NCBI GenBank assembly: GCA_965221735.1
Contig: OZ244910.1
Coordinates: forward strand, 1,426,001 to 1,490,000
Source of the DNA: UBA2991 sp965221735
GTDB taxonomy: Bacteria; Chloroflexota; Dehalococcoidia; Tepidiformales; Tepidiformaceae
DNA length: 64,000 nt
Direction: 5' to 3'
Shown: positions 43,153 to 53,291 of the stretch, in pieces
Numbering within the stretch: position 1 is the first letter of the stretch
How the letters are laid out: each line of letters opens with the position of its first letter
Notes under the pieces: model-generated
The model's input: the letters and a program-made list of their open reading frames with translations, nothing else
The model's database searches: none
Told to the model about the DNA's origin: nothing
Made by a program: the position numbers and the translations under genes

Positions 43153-43158
43153 AGTATA
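43153..43158 (-). promoter_or_regulatory. -10 box of the tRNA-Lys/tRNA-Leu transcript
   Basis: TATACT with the tRNA-Lys 5' end 14 bases downstream, leaving a leader of about seven bases. Confidence 0.55.
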
Positions 43159-43217
43159 CCCAAGCGCCTTCCCGCCCGACAACAACTCCGAAACGTTTTG
43201 GAAACCTCCGACCCCGG

Positions 43218-43856
43218 TCAGACGGCGCCGCGCAGCAGCTCGATCACCTCGTCCACCGCCGCAACGCGCCAGTTGGCCCAGGTCTCGCTCGTTCGCTGCC
43301 ACTCCAAATAGCGCTCACGCCCTTCCGCCCGCGCCTGCTGGATCTCTTCCTCGCTCGGCTCGTGCCCCAGACGCTGCGCGATCGCCTCCGGGCGCATGTC
43401 CCCCAGCACCGACTGCAGCTCGCCCATCTGCTCGTTCGCCAGCACCGGCCGCTCGATGAAGTGTCCCAGCTCGCCGTGCTCGGCGTTGTAGAAGATGTAC
43501 ACGGGGATGGACTCGAACTCCCCGTCCTTCAGGTACTCCGCAATCATGTCCTTGTTCAGGTCACGCTCGAAGATGCGTACCTCGATCCCCATCGCCTCCG
43601 CGATGCGCACCCCCACCGGCATGCCCCGGTAGACATCCGGGCACCAGTCCTCGCCGATGATGACCATGTGATCCGGCCCGTTCGGCTGCGCGGCCAGGTC
43701 GCTCAGCGCGGCCTGCTGCTCCCCGCTGATCGCGAGGCCCCCGTAGTTGTCGTCGAACTGTTCCCGGTTGCGGATGCCCGACTCGATGTACTCCTGGTAG
43801 GTTTTGCCCTTCGCAAAACGCTCGCGCGTGATGACGGATTCCGTTGCCTGAGCCAC
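43218..43856 (-). CDS. thioredoxin-like protein with a single-Cys motif
   Basis: 212 residues. A thioredoxin fold (Thioredoxin_9-like) with MVIIGEDWCPDVYRGMPV near residue 64, IFERDLNKDMI near 95 and the cis-Pro loop SIPVYIFYNAE near 115. The CxxC pair is reduced to WCPDV, so there is one Cys and no dithiol, as in other members with WCxD; redox activity by a dithiol is unlikely. Long helical flanks on both sides. Start GTG 43856 with GGGAGG upstream. Function unknown. Confidence 0.8.
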   Translation of the reverse strand: MAQATESVITRERFAKGKTYQEYIESGIRNREQFDDNYGGLAISGEQQAALSDLAAQPNGPDHMVIIGEDWCPDVYRGMPVGVRIAEAMGIEVRIFERDLNKDMIAEYLKDGEFESIPVYIFYNAEHGELGHFIERPVLANEQMGELQSVLGDMRPEAIAQRLGHEPSEEEIQQARAEGRERYLEWQRTSETWANWRVAAVDEVIELLRGAV

Positions 43857-43912
43857 TGCGCCCTCCCGGGTCGTGTTTGTCGTTAAGTCAGCCTATCGGC
43901 GGCGCGCTGGCG

Positions 43913-44719
43913 CTACAACTCGCCCCGCTCGGACGCCTTCGCCCGCTCCCACAGCTCGTCGCGCGCGTCCATGTCCATCTCGTTCAGGTCGAGCGACTCT
44001 TCCGCTGCCAGGCGCTCCACCAGCCCGAAGCGGCGGCGGAACTTCCCGTTCGCCCGCCGCAGCGCCTGCTCGCCGTCGACGCCCATCGTCGCCGCGATGT
44101 GCGCGATCACGAAGAGCACGTCGCCGAACTCCTCCTCGCGGTCCTTCTCCGTCTCCGCCAGGGCCAGCTCGGCGATCTCCTCCGACAGCTTCTCCAGCGG
44201 GCCGTGGATGTCGGGCCAGTCGAACCCGGCCCGGCGCGCCCGCCCCTGGATCGTCTGCGACTCCGCCAGCGCGGGCAGCGTCGACGGCACCCCTTCGAGG
44301 CGGGACCTGTCGGGCCGCTCCTTCTGCTTCAGGACTTCCCAGCTCTCGCGCACGTCCTCCGCCGTCTCCGCCGCGGCGTCGGCGAACACGTGCGGGTGTC
44401 GCGCCACCAGCTTCGCGGCGATGCGCGAATAGACATCCCCGAACTCGAACTCCCCCAGCCGTTCCGCTACCGCCGAGTGCATGAGCACCTGCAGGAGCAC
44501 GTCCCCCAGCTCTTCCGCGATCGCCTCCGCCTCCCCGGAGTCGATGGCCTCGAGCAGCTCGTAGGCCTCCTCCAGCAGGTGCGGCCGTAGCGACTCGTGC
44601 GTCTGTTCCCGGTCCCAGGGACACCCCTCGGGGCCGTGGAGGCGTCGGATGATCGCCTCCAGCGCCTCGAACTGGCGCAGGTCGTCAGGGATGCGGGCCG
44701 GCTCCGTGTCGGTTGCCAT
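43913..44719 (-). CDS. mazG: nucleoside triphosphate pyrophosphohydrolase
   Basis: 268 residues with two MazG domains. First: RLHGPEGCPWDREQTHESLRP near residue 26 and EEAYELLEAIDSGE near 50, EELGDVLLQVLMHS near 68 (Glu/Asp Mg ligands). Second: EEIAELALAET near 185 and EEEFGDVLFVIAHIA near 198. It cleaves (d)NTPs to NMP and PPi, cleaning the pool of damaged nucleotides. ATG 44719 is 6 bases after TAGACT, so it is a candidate leaderless gene. Divergent from argH. Confidence 0.93.
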   Translation of the reverse strand: MATDTEPARIPDDLRQFEALEAIIRRLHGPEGCPWDREQTHESLRPHLLEEAYELLEAIDSGEAEAIAEELGDVLLQVLMHSAVAERLGEFEFGDVYSRIAAKLVARHPHVFADAAAETAEDVRESWEVLKQKERPDRSRLEGVPSTLPALAESQTIQGRARRAGFDWPDIHGPLEKLSEEIAELALAETEKDREEEFGDVLFVIAHIAATMGVDGEQALRRANGKFRRRFGLVERLAAEESLDLNEMDMDARDELWERAKASERGEL

Positions 44720-44725
44720 GGGCGC

Positions 44726-44731
44726 AGTCTA
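44726..44731 (-). promoter_or_regulatory. mazG -10 box
   Basis: TAGACT, 6 bases before ATG 44719 on the minus strand. Confidence 0.5.
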
Positions 44732-44788
44732 CGCGGAGCCGTTTTCCGGCCCGGCGGACTGGCGGTAGGACACAGCGCGTTCGCGTTG

Positions 44789-44794
44789 GACAAT
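44789..44794 (+). promoter_or_regulatory. argH -10 box
   Basis: GACAAT, 7 bases before ATG 44802. First base deviates from TANNNT. Confidence 0.4.
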
Positions 44795-44801
44795 TGGATG
44801 C

Positions 44802-46178
44802 ATGAGCGAGGAACAGCGCACCTGGGGCGGTCGCTTCGAAGGGTCGATGGACGACCTCACGCGCGACTACACCGCCGGCGTCGACCGTGACCTCTACGAG
44901 CACGACATCGCCGGCTCGGTCGCGCACGCCCGCATGCTGGGCGCCACCGGCATCATCCCCGAGAGCGAGGCTGCGGCGATTGTGGCCGGCCTCGCTGCCG
45001 TGCTCGAACGCTTCCGCGCCGGCGAGGTCGAGTGGCGTCCCGAGCTTGAGGACATCCACACCCACGTCGAGGCCCTGCTCCGCGACCAGATCGGAACTGC
45101 CGCGGGGCGGCTGCACACCGCTCGCTCCCGCAATGACCAGGTGTCGCTCCTGAATCGCATGCTCGTGCGCGAGCAGTGCGACCTCGCCGCCGCCGCCGCC
45201 GAGGCGCTCATCGAGGCGCTCTGCGATCTCGCGCTGACCCATGCCGCTGACCCCATGCCCGGCTACACCCACCTCCAGCGCGCCCAGCCGGTCACCCTCG
45301 GCCACCACCTGCTCGCCTACGGTGAGATGCTGCTGCGCGACCGTGACCGCTTCCGCGACTGCCGCGCCCGCGCCAACGTGCTCCCGCTCGGATCCGGGGC
45401 CCTCGCCGGCTCCCCCTACCCCCTCGACCGCGAGATGGTCGCCCGCGAGCTCGGCTTCGACAGCGTCTCGCGCAACAGCCTCGACGCCGTCGCCGACCGG
45501 GACTACGCCATCGAGTTCCTTTCGTCATGCGCCATCGCGCAGGCCCACCTCTCGCGCCTCGCGGAGGAGATCGTGATCTGGTCGAGCGCCGAGTTCGCCT
45601 TCGTGCGGTTGCCGGACGCGTTCGCCACCGGGTCGAGCATGATGCCGCAGAAGAAGAACGCCGATGTCGCCGAGCTGGCCCGTGGCCGCTCCGGCCGCGT
45701 CTTCGGCGAGCTGGTGAACCTGTTGACCAACCTCAAGGGCCAGCCGCTCGCCTACAACCGCGACCTGCAGGAGGACAAGGCCGCAATCCTCAACGCCGCC
45801 GCCGTCGTCATCCCCAGCCTGCGCATCTTTTCCGCCATGGTGCCTGCCCTCGAGTTTGACCTGGAGCGCATGCGGGACGCCGCCTCCGGCGGCTTCTCCC
45901 TCGCCACGGATGTCGCCGACTACCTCGTGCGGAAGGGCATGCCCTTCCGCGAGGCCCACGCGGTCACCGGCGGCCTCGTGCGCGAGGCGGAGGGGCGCGA
46001 CTGCGAGCTCCACGAGCTCCCGTTCGAGCGCTACACCTCCGTCAGCAACCTCTTCGAGCCCGACGTCCTCGACATCGATGTCGACTCCGCCCTCGCCGCC
46101 CGCGACGCTGTCGGAGGCACCGCCCCCGCCCGCGTCCGCGAGGCCGCCGAAGCCTTGCGGAGCGAGGTCGGCTCCTAG
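44802..46178 (+). CDS. argH: argininosuccinate lyase
   Basis: 458 residues. Splits argininosuccinate into arginine and fumarate. WGGRFEGSMDDLTRDY near residue 8, DIHTHVEALLRDQIG near 86, LHTARSRNDQVSLLNRM near 107, GYTHLQRAQPVTLGHHLLAYG near 152 (catalytic His) and GSSMMPQKKNADVAELARG near 275 (mobile loop with catalytic Ser). No arg genes adjoin it. No ribosome binding site; a GACAAT box ends 7 bases before the ATG. Its TAG shares CTAG with the mdh stop. Confidence 0.96.
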   Translation: MSEEQRTWGGRFEGSMDDLTRDYTAGVDRDLYEHDIAGSVAHARMLGATGIIPESEAAAIVAGLAAVLERFRAGEVEWRPELEDIHTHVEALLRDQIGTAAGRLHTARSRNDQVSLLNRMLVREQCDLAAAAAEALIEALCDLALTHAADPMPGYTHLQRAQPVTLGHHLLAYGEMLLRDRDRFRDCRARANVLPLGSGALAGSPYPLDREMVARELGFDSVSRNSLDAVADRDYAIEFLSSCAIAQAHLSRLAEEIVIWSSAEFAFVRLPDAFATGSSMMPQKKNADVAELARGRSGRVFGELVNLLTNLKGQPLAYNRDLQEDKAAILNAAAVVIPSLRIFSAMVPALEFDLERMRDAASGGFSLATDVADYLVRKGMPFREAHAVTGGLVREAEGRDCELHELPFERYTSVSNLFEPDVLDIDVDSALAARDAVGGTAPARVREAAEALRSEVGS

Positions 46179-47113
46179 TCCAGCTGCGCGACCAGCCCCT
46201 TCGTCGCCTCAGCCGCCGCCACGACCCGTGCGCGCTCCTCGTCGGAGAGCTCCAGCTCGAAGGTGCGCTGGATGCCGCCCTCGCCGAGCTGGACCACCGT
46301 TCCTGAGAACACGCCCTCGATGCCATACTCGCCCTGGTGCAGGGTTGAACAGGGCATCAGGCGCCGCTGGTCGAGCAGGATCGCCGTGACCATCGCGATC
46401 GTCCCCGCCGAGGGGGCATAGAAGGCGCTGCCGACCCGCATCAGCTCCGCGATCTCGGCCCCGCCCCGCATCGTGCGCGCCACTACCTCGTCGACCTTGT
46501 CCGCCGGGAGCAGTTGCGTCAGGGGGACGCCGCCGACGCGCGTCTGCGAGACGACCGGAACCATCGTTGTGTCCGTGTGGCCGCCGATCACGTAGCCGTG
46601 AACATCCTGCGGCGAGACACCGCACGCGTCCGCGACGAAGTGGCGGTAGCGCGCACTGTCGAGAGCGCCGCCCTGGCCGATGACCCGCTCGCGGGGGAAG
46701 CCGCTCGCCTCGAGGGCGACGTGGCACATGGCGTCCATCGGGTTCGAGAAGATGACGAGCACCGCGTCCGGCGAAGCCTTCGCCGCATCGGCGACCTTGG
46801 CCCGCACGATGGCGGCGTTGCTGTTCAGCAGCTCTTCGCGGCTCATGCCCGGCTTCCGCGGGGCGCCCGCGGTCACGATCACGACGTCCGAACTGGCCGT
46901 TTCGTCCCAGCCGTCGGTGGCGCTGATGGAGGCGCTGAATCCGCTCCAGGCGGCCGCCTGCGACTCGTCCAGCGCCTTGCCGAAGTGCATGGTGCCGGCG
47001 AACTGCGGATCGTCCTGCAGAACGACGTCGCAGATGTCGCGTTCAATGAGCCGCTGCGCCATGGCGCCGCCCGTCATGCCGGCGCCAACGATCGTGACCT
47101 TTTTCCGTGCCAT
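46175..47113 (-). CDS. mdh: malate dehydrogenase
   Basis: 312 residues of the LDH-like MDH family. Converts malate and oxaloacetate with NAD in the TCA cycle. VTIVGAGMTGGAMAQRL near residue 6 binds NAD, GAPRKPGMSREELLNSN near 86 is the mobile loop with both substrate Arg, FSNPMDAM near 122, GQGGALDSARYRHFVA near 146 and GGHTDTTMVP near 177 (catalytic His). The coenzyme-specificity region VVLQDDPQF is a little longer than usual. ATG 47113 follows AAGAGGA. Convergent with argH, divergent from lepA. Confidence 0.94.
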   Translation of the reverse strand: MARKKVTIVGAGMTGGAMAQRLIERDICDVVLQDDPQFAGTMHFGKALDESQAAAWSGFSASISATDGWDETASSDVVIVTAGAPRKPGMSREELLNSNAAIVRAKVADAAKASPDAVLVIFSNPMDAMCHVALEASGFPRERVIGQGGALDSARYRHFVADACGVSPQDVHGYVIGGHTDTTMVPVVSQTRVGGVPLTQLLPADKVDEVVARTMRGGAEIAELMRVGSAFYAPSAGTIAMVTAILLDQRRLMPCSTLHQGEYGIEGVFSGTVVQLGEGGIQRTFELELSDEERARVVAAAEATKGLVAQLD

Positions 47114-47147
47114 CGTGTTCCTCTTGGGGGTGCAATGTGGTGCCGCG

Positions 47148-47153
47148 AGACTA
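47148..47153 (-). promoter_or_regulatory. mdh -10 box
   Basis: TAGTCT on the minus strand, about 35 bases before the mdh ATG; leader with AAGAGGA. Confidence 0.45.
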
Positions 47154-47214
47154 GCACGGGCCTCCTCTAGGGACCGCCGCCGCCCTCCTGCAAGCTCGCA
47201 GCGCGGGCAGCCCA

Positions 47215-47220
47215 TACACT
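47215..47220 (+). promoter_or_regulatory. lepA -10 box
   Basis: TACACT, then GAGGCT, then GTG 47227; six bases fit a leaderless start. Confidence 0.6.
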
Positions 47221-47226
47221 GAGGCT

Positions 47227-49053
<1,827 letters not shown>

Positions 49054-49062
49054 GAGCGAAAG

Positions 49063-49299
49063 ATGATCAAGGCATTCGTGCTCATCGTGGTGGACCCCGC
49101 CGAGACCCAGAGCGTGTTCGACTCCCTCCAGGGAGTGGACGGCATCGCCGAGGTCTACCAGGTGATGGGGCCCTACGACATCGTGGCGGTCATCGAGGCG
49201 CCCAGCATCACGCAGGTGCCCGCCCTCATCAGCCAGCACATCCGCGTGGTCGAGGGCATCGAGAGCACGACCACCTGCGTCACCTTCCCCGACTCCTAG
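49063..49299 (+). CDS. standalone Lrp/AsnC ligand-binding (RAM) domain protein
   Basis: 78 residues. MIKAFVLIVVDPAETQSVFD, VDGIAEVYQVMGPYDIVAVIEAP (from residue 24) and the closing strand form the alpha-beta RAM (AsnC_trans_reg) domain without a DNA-binding helix-turn-helix. Such proteins bind amino acids or form oligomers with Lrp-type regulators. GGAG precedes ATG 49063; it is likely translated from the lepA mRNA. Role unknown. Confidence 0.85.
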   Translation: MIKAFVLIVVDPAETQSVFDSLQGVDGIAEVYQVMGPYDIVAVIEAPSITQVPALISQHIRVVEGIESTTTCVTFPDS

Positions 49300-49336
49300 C
49301 CAGCCGGCGCCCCTCGCTACCGTACGTTCCCTGTCG

Positions 49337-49342
49337 TACAAT
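49337..49342 (+). promoter_or_regulatory. vapBC -10 box
   Basis: TACAAT, 36 bases before the antitoxin ATG; the operator palindrome follows directly. Confidence 0.55.
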
Positions 49343-49349
49343 GCCTCCC

Positions 49350-49367
49350 GTACGGATCCTTCCGTAC
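49350..49367. promoter_or_regulatory. vapBC operator palindrome
   Basis: GTACGGA-tcct-TCCGTAC, a perfect 7-bp inverted repeat just downstream of the -10 box; a CCGTACG half-site lies upstream near 49320. Placement fits autorepression by the VapB antitoxin, as in characterised vapBC loci. Confidence 0.7.
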
Positions 49368-49377
49368 CGGAGCGAGC

Positions 49378-49632
49378 ATGTCGGCGCGCCTTGAAGTACG
49401 GCTGGACGACGAGCGGAAAGAGCGGCTGGACATGCTCGTCGAGACGGCGGGCTCTCCCACCTCCGAGGTGGTCCGCTGCCTGATCGACGACGCCTGGGAA
49501 GCCATGATGCTGGAGCGCCGGAAGGCCGCGGTTGAGCGGCTGATCGCGCTGAACGTCGAGGACGTTCCCGACCCGGATATCCTCTCGCGCCAGCTTGCGG
49601 AGGCGCATGCGCCCTGTGGCTTCACTGATTGA
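49378..49632 (+). CDS. vapB: ribbon-helix-helix antitoxin (VapB type)
   Basis: 84 residues. SARLEVRLDDERKERLDML near the N-terminus forms the beta strand and first helix of a ribbon-helix-helix DNA-binding domain, with SPTSEVVRCLIDDAWEAMM as the second helix. The C-terminal part (residues 45-84) would wrap around the toxin. It overlaps the toxin start by 26 bases and lies behind an 18-bp palindrome, the usual pattern of autoregulated vapBC operons. Assignment as antitoxin rests on fold pattern and position. Confidence 0.75.
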   Translation: MSARLEVRLDDERKERLDMLVETAGSPTSEVVRCLIDDAWEAMMLERRKAAVERLIALNVEDVPDPDILSRQLAEAHAPCGFTD

Positions 49633-50083
49633 CGCCAATGTCCCCATCTACGCTGCAGGTGAGGACCACCCCTACAAGGCGCCCTGCTCCCGCATCCTGT
49701 TAACGGTGTCGGCGCATCCGCGCGCTTTCATCACCGACGTCGAGGTCTTACAAGAGGTTATGCATCACTACATCCGTTCGCGACGGTGGATGCGGGGAGG
49801 GAGGGAAGCCCTTCAGGAGTTTGCGGAGTTGATGCGGGGACGCACAGAGCCCGTCTATTCCGGCGATGTCGATATGGCAATCTCACTAGCCGACCGGCAT
49901 CAGGGGATCGCCTCGCGCGACTACCTCCACGCGGCCGTCATGCGGCGCCTGGGCGTCGAGCGCATCATCTCCGCCGACCGCGACTTCGACCGCCTGCCGG
50001 GGATCACCCGCCTCGACCCGTCCGCCGTGGACGAGTGGGAAGGCTCGGTCTTGAGCGTGAACGGAGGCCCGACCGACCCCTAG
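49607..50083 (+). CDS. vapC: PIN-domain ribonuclease toxin (VapC type)
   Basis: 158 residues. PIN fold with acidic residues at the four expected places: VASLIDANVPIY (Asp near 8), ITDVEVLQEVMHHY (Asp/Glu near 42-45), ASRDYLHAAVM near 106 and ISADRDFDRLPG near 125. It should cut RNA and be held by the antitoxin. ATG 49607 is preceded by GGAGG inside the antitoxin gene; TTG 49595 is less likely. The sequence is clearly related to the PIN protein at 58.4 kb. Confidence 0.82.
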   Translation: MRPVASLIDANVPIYAAGEDHPYKAPCSRILLTVSAHPRAFITDVEVLQEVMHHYIRSRRWMRGGREALQEFAELMRGRTEPVYSGDVDMAISLADRHQGIASRDYLHAAVMRRLGVERIISADRDFDRLPGITRLDPSAVDEWEGSVLSVNGGPTDP

Positions 50084-50089
50084 AGACGC

Positions 50090-51445
50090 CTAGAAGATGC
50101 TGGCGTCGCTCTCCTCTTCCGCTTCGCCGACGGCCTGCTCGGTCGTGACCAGGCCATTGCCGAAGAGGATGCGCCGGCCCGCCGCCTCGAAGGGCGTGGC
50201 GCCCTCGGCGTCCGTCCCCAGCGCGCGCTGCACGAGTGCGAAGAGCGTCTCGCCGGTGACGAGCGCGTACCCGTAGTTCTCGCAAGCGATGCGAAGGGCG
50301 TCGGTGAACTGACCGCGTCGCGCCGACGGCGTGATGTTGCGCTTGCCGTTCGCCACGATGATGCCCCGGAGCTGTTCGCCCTCGTCCAGCAGGTGGCGCT
50401 CCAGGCGGCGCTGCAGGCGCACGTAGGGCCACTCCGCAACGTCTTCGCGCGAGCTCTCGACTTCCACGAGAGCGGTGTGCTCCCCTTCCGTGACCGCAAG
50501 GCCGTTGTCGGTGTCCGTCGCGTGCAGTCCCAGGAGCGCCAGCGCTTCCTCCACCGCGGCCGCGAAAGAGGGGCCGGTCGCCCACAGCAGGCGGCGGTGG
50601 GCGGTCAGCGCGTTGAGGCGCTCCCGCACGGCTGCCGCCCTCGAGGCGGCCGCCGACTCGGCTTCCGCCGCTTCCTCCAGCTCCGCCTCGATCTGCTCCG
50701 AGCCGGGAAGGGCGTGGGTGCGCGTCCACCCCGGCGCGTCCTCTGCCACCGCGCCGGAGGCCACCTCCGTCATCGCGTCCACAAGCGACTGGGCGAGCTT
50801 GGTGCGCGCGGTGCCTGTCACGGTGGCGAACGTGGGCGTCACCACGATGCGCCCGGCGAGCACCGGGAATTCGGCGGCGATGGGCATGTTCGAGCCGCCC
50901 GTGGCGATGATGTGCCCCTCATGGCCCCTCGTGCCGATGGCCGGGTCCAGCACGGCCCGGTAGGAGAGGTGGCGGCGGTGTTCGCGCAGCACCGGGCTGA
51001 GCGCGTGGCGGTCGTCGGCGATGCGGATGGTCTTCCCTTCCCCCGCCCGGATGTGGGGTGGGTTCCAGCTCCCGCCCCTGGGCGCCGGCAGCCAGCTGTA
51101 GCGATCGAACCCTTCGAAGCCGACCACCCCGGGCAACACCGCGTTCGGGCGCCCGATAACGAAGAATGTGCCGCCCTGTTCCAGGAAGCGCCTGGCTTCC
51201 TCGGTGCGCCTCGTGAGCTGGTCGGCGGCGGAGACCTGCGTGGCCGTCGTCGCCCCGTTCACCACCGGACGCCCGTCCTGCGCGTTGAAAGGGCGCTCTC
51301 CTTCGAGCAGCTGCTGCACAGCCGTCGTGATCGCCTCCGGGTCGATGAACACCGCATCGTAGTCGGTGAAGCTCGGGGCGTTCAGGATCGTGTGGTTGTC
51401 CACGATCTGGTTCGGCAGGGAGTACCCGATCGTCAGGATGCGCAT
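50090..51445 (-). CDS. two-part protein of unknown function, possible nuclease-like C-terminus
   Basis: 451 residues. The N-terminal part (MRILTIGYSLPNQIVDNHTI, FTDYDAVFIDPEAI, RRFLEQGGTFFVIGRPN) looks like a Rossmann-type or amidotransferase-like sheet domain. An alanine/glutamate-rich helix (residues 255-290, EAELEEAAEAESAAASRAAA) links it to a C-terminal part with TALVEVESSREDVAEWPYVR and GIIVANGKRN, which has the spacing of a PD-(D/E)xK nuclease fold, though I cannot prove it. It is downstream of galU by 2 bases, probably cotranscribed. No assigned role. Confidence 0.65.
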   Translation of the reverse strand: MRILTIGYSLPNQIVDNHTILNAPSFTDYDAVFIDPEAITTAVQQLLEGERPFNAQDGRPVVNGATTATQVSAADQLTRRTEEARRFLEQGGTFFVIGRPNAVLPGVVGFEGFDRYSWLPAPRGGSWNPPHIRAGEGKTIRIADDRHALSPVLREHRRHLSYRAVLDPAIGTRGHEGHIIATGGSNMPIAAEFPVLAGRIVVTPTFATVTGTARTKLAQSLVDAMTEVASGAVAEDAPGWTRTHALPGSEQIEAELEEAAEAESAAASRAAAVRERLNALTAHRRLLWATGPSFAAAVEEALALLGLHATDTDNGLAVTEGEHTALVEVESSREDVAEWPYVRLQRRLERHLLDEGEQLRGIIVANGKRNITPSARRGQFTDALRIACENYGYALVTGETLFALVQRALGTDAEGATPFEAAGRRILFGNGLVTTEQAVGEAEEESDASIF

Positions 51446-51447
51446 GG

Positions 51448-52326
51448 CTACTGCTCCGTTCGCATGAGGGCGGTGAGGTGGGCGAGGAGGTCCGCGCGGA
51501 TCTCCTCGCGGTCGATGGCGGCGGCGACCGCGGCGGCGATTGCCCCCGCGGGACGGCCGGCGTCGAAGCGGCGGCCGTCGAAGCGGCAGGCGCACACGGG
51601 CTCGCCTGCCGCGATCTGCCCGGCGATCGCGTCGGTGAGCTGCAACTCGCCGCCCGCGCCCGGTTCCAGTGTCTCGAGTTGGTCGAAGATGGAGGGCCCG
51701 AACACGTAGCGTCCCACCACGCCGAGGTCGGATGGCGCCTCGCTCGCCGCCGGCTTCTCCACGATGCCGCGCAGGCGGGCCGGGTTCCCGGGGCCGGCGG
51801 GGTCGACGATGCCGTACTGCGGCACCTGCTCCGGCGTGACCTGCTGCACGGCGATCACGGTCGCTGCCCCGCAGCCTTCGTACGCCGCCACGAGCTGCGC
51901 GGTGCACGGCGTCGCCCCCAGGATGATGTCGTCGGGGAACAGGAGCGCGAAGGGCTCGCCTGCGAGAAACGGCTGCGCCTGCTGGACGGCGTGACCCGTC
52001 CCCAGCGGCTCCCGCTGCTCGACGAACGTGAACGTCGCCAGTCGCTCCGGCGCCAGCACGCGCTCGGCGAGGGCGCTGTCGCCCCGCTCGTGCGCGATCG
52101 CCTCGATGCGCGACCCGCCCCCGAAGTGCTCGCGGATGGCGGCGCGGTCGGGCGCGAGCACCAGCACGATCTCCTCGACCCCGGCCGCCACCGCTTCCTC
52201 CACCGCGTACTGGATGATGGGCCGGTCGACGACCGGCAGCATTTCCTTGGGCACGGACTTCGTCGCCGGCAGCATGCGCGTGCCGAGCCCGGCCGCGAGG
52301 ATGACCGCTCGTCGCACGGGCGCCAT
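51448..52326 (-). CDS. galU: UTP-glucose-1-phosphate uridylyltransferase
   Basis: 292 residues. Makes UDP-glucose for glycans and trehalose. AVILAAGLGTRMLPATKSVP near residue 7 is the nucleotidyltransferase motif, KEMLPVVDRPIIQYAVEEAV near 27, EPLGTGHAVQQAQPFLAG near 105, FALLFPDDIILG near 125 (Asp metal site) and GIVEKP near 180. ATG 52326 is 6 bases after TACCAT, giving a leaderless start. Divergent from infC over 87 bases. Confidence 0.95.
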   Translation of the reverse strand: MAPVRRAVILAAGLGTRMLPATKSVPKEMLPVVDRPIIQYAVEEAVAAGVEEIVLVLAPDRAAIREHFGGGSRIEAIAHERGDSALAERVLAPERLATFTFVEQREPLGTGHAVQQAQPFLAGEPFALLFPDDIILGATPCTAQLVAAYEGCGAATVIAVQQVTPEQVPQYGIVDPAGPGNPARLRGIVEKPAASEAPSDLGVVGRYVFGPSIFDQLETLEPGAGGELQLTDAIAGQIAAGEPVCACRFDGRRFDAGRPAGAIAAAVAAAIDREEIRADLLAHLTALMRTEQ

Positions 52327-52332
52327 ACCGGC

Positions 52333-52338
52333 ATGGTA
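52333..52338 (-). promoter_or_regulatory. galU -10 box
   Basis: TACCAT, 6 bases before ATG 52326 on the minus strand. Confidence 0.5.
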
Positions 52339-52381
52339 GAGCGCCGGGGCGTTCCGATATACAGCGCGACAATGGGGGTGC

Positions 52382-52387
52382 TATCAT
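52382..52387 (+). promoter_or_regulatory. infC-rpmI-rplT -10 box
   Basis: TATCAT, with transcription expected near 52394 and a 20-base leader before TTG 52414. Confidence 0.5.
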
Positions 52388-52413
52388 CCACCGCACGTCT
52401 GACGGGGAGCAGC

Positions 52414-53085
52414 TTGAGAAAACGACGCTCGAAGGTTCCGCCTAAGCCACCACCGCCGCAGCCGCGCATTAACGAGCGCATCCGCGTTCCCGAAGTGCGG
52501 GTTATCGACGAAGAGGGTCAGCAGGTAGGCGTGCTCCCGACCGCAGACGCAGTCGCCATGGCCCGCGAGCGTGATGTTGACCTCGTCGAGGTTTCCGGCC
52601 AGGCCACGCCCCCCGTCGCCCGCCTCATGGACTTCGGCCGCTTCAAGTACGAGCAGTCGAAGAAGGAGAGCGAGGCGCGCAAGCACCAGGCCAAGACCCG
52701 CCTCCGTGAAGTGCGCATGAAACCGAAGATCGACGTCCACGACATCGACTTCAAGACCCGCACCGTCGAGAAGCTCCTGCGCCAGGGCGACAAGGTGAAG
52801 GTGACGGTCATGTTCCGGGGCCGGGAGATCACCCATCCCCAGATCGGCAAGAACCTCCTCGATCGTATCTTCACGAACCTCGAAGATGTAGCGACGAAGG
52901 AGAAGGACGCAGCGCTCGAAGGCCGGCACATGTCGATGATCCTGATCCCGGACAAGCGCGGGATCGCGGCTCGGGATCGTGCCGCCGAAGCCGAAGCGGA
53001 AGCCCAAAACGGGGCCGCTCCGGCCGCGGAGGAGCCCGAGGGCGACAGCGGAGAACCGGTTACCGCGGGCGCGTCCGGGGACTAG
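52414..53085 (+). CDS. infC: translation initiation factor IF-3, rare TTG start
   Basis: 223 residues. Binds the 30S subunit and checks the initiator tRNA. PRINERIRVPEVRVIDEEG near residue 17, LMDFGRFKYEQSKK near 72 (linker start), KTRLREVRMKPKIDVHDIDFK near 93 and GDKVKVTVMFRGREITHP near 125. The only start in the right place is TTG 52414 behind GGGGAG; IF-3 genes often use a rare start as part of autocontrol. An acidic tail (residues 187-223) extends it beyond the usual 170-180 residues. First gene of infC-rpmI-rplT. Confidence 0.95.
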   Translation: MRKRRSKVPPKPPPPQPRINERIRVPEVRVIDEEGQQVGVLPTADAVAMARERDVDLVEVSGQATPPVARLMDFGRFKYEQSKKESEARKHQAKTRLREVRMKPKIDVHDIDFKTRTVEKLLRQGDKVKVTVMFRGREITHPQIGKNLLDRIFTNLEDVATKEKDAALEGRHMSMILIPDKRGIAARDRAAEAEAEAQNGAAPAAEEPEGDSGEPVTAGASGD

Positions 53086-53088
53086 CCA

Positions 53089-53283
53089 GTGCCAAAGATC
53101 AAGACCCACAAGGGCGCCGCCTCGCGCTTTCGCGTAACCGGCGGCGGGAAGATCATGCGGATGTACGGCAACCGCAATAAGTTCCGCCGGAAGAAGCGCA
53201 AGCCCGTCCGCGTGAAATACGGTCAGACCGTTCCCGTTTCCGCGTCGCAGTCGCGGACCATCCGGGAAATGCTCGTCAAGTAA
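53089..53283 (+). CDS. rpmI: ribosomal protein L35
   Basis: 64 residues. PKIKTHKGAASRFRVTGGGK at the N-terminus and the basic stretch RNKFRRKKRKPVRV are the L35 signature. Start GTG 53089, three bases after the infC stop, so it is coupled to IF-3. Standard length and position in the infC operon. Confidence 0.97.
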   Translation: MPKIKTHKGAASRFRVTGGGKIMRMYGNRNKFRRKKRKPVRVKYGQTVPVSASQSRTIREMLVK

Positions 53284-53291
53284 CCCTGTTC

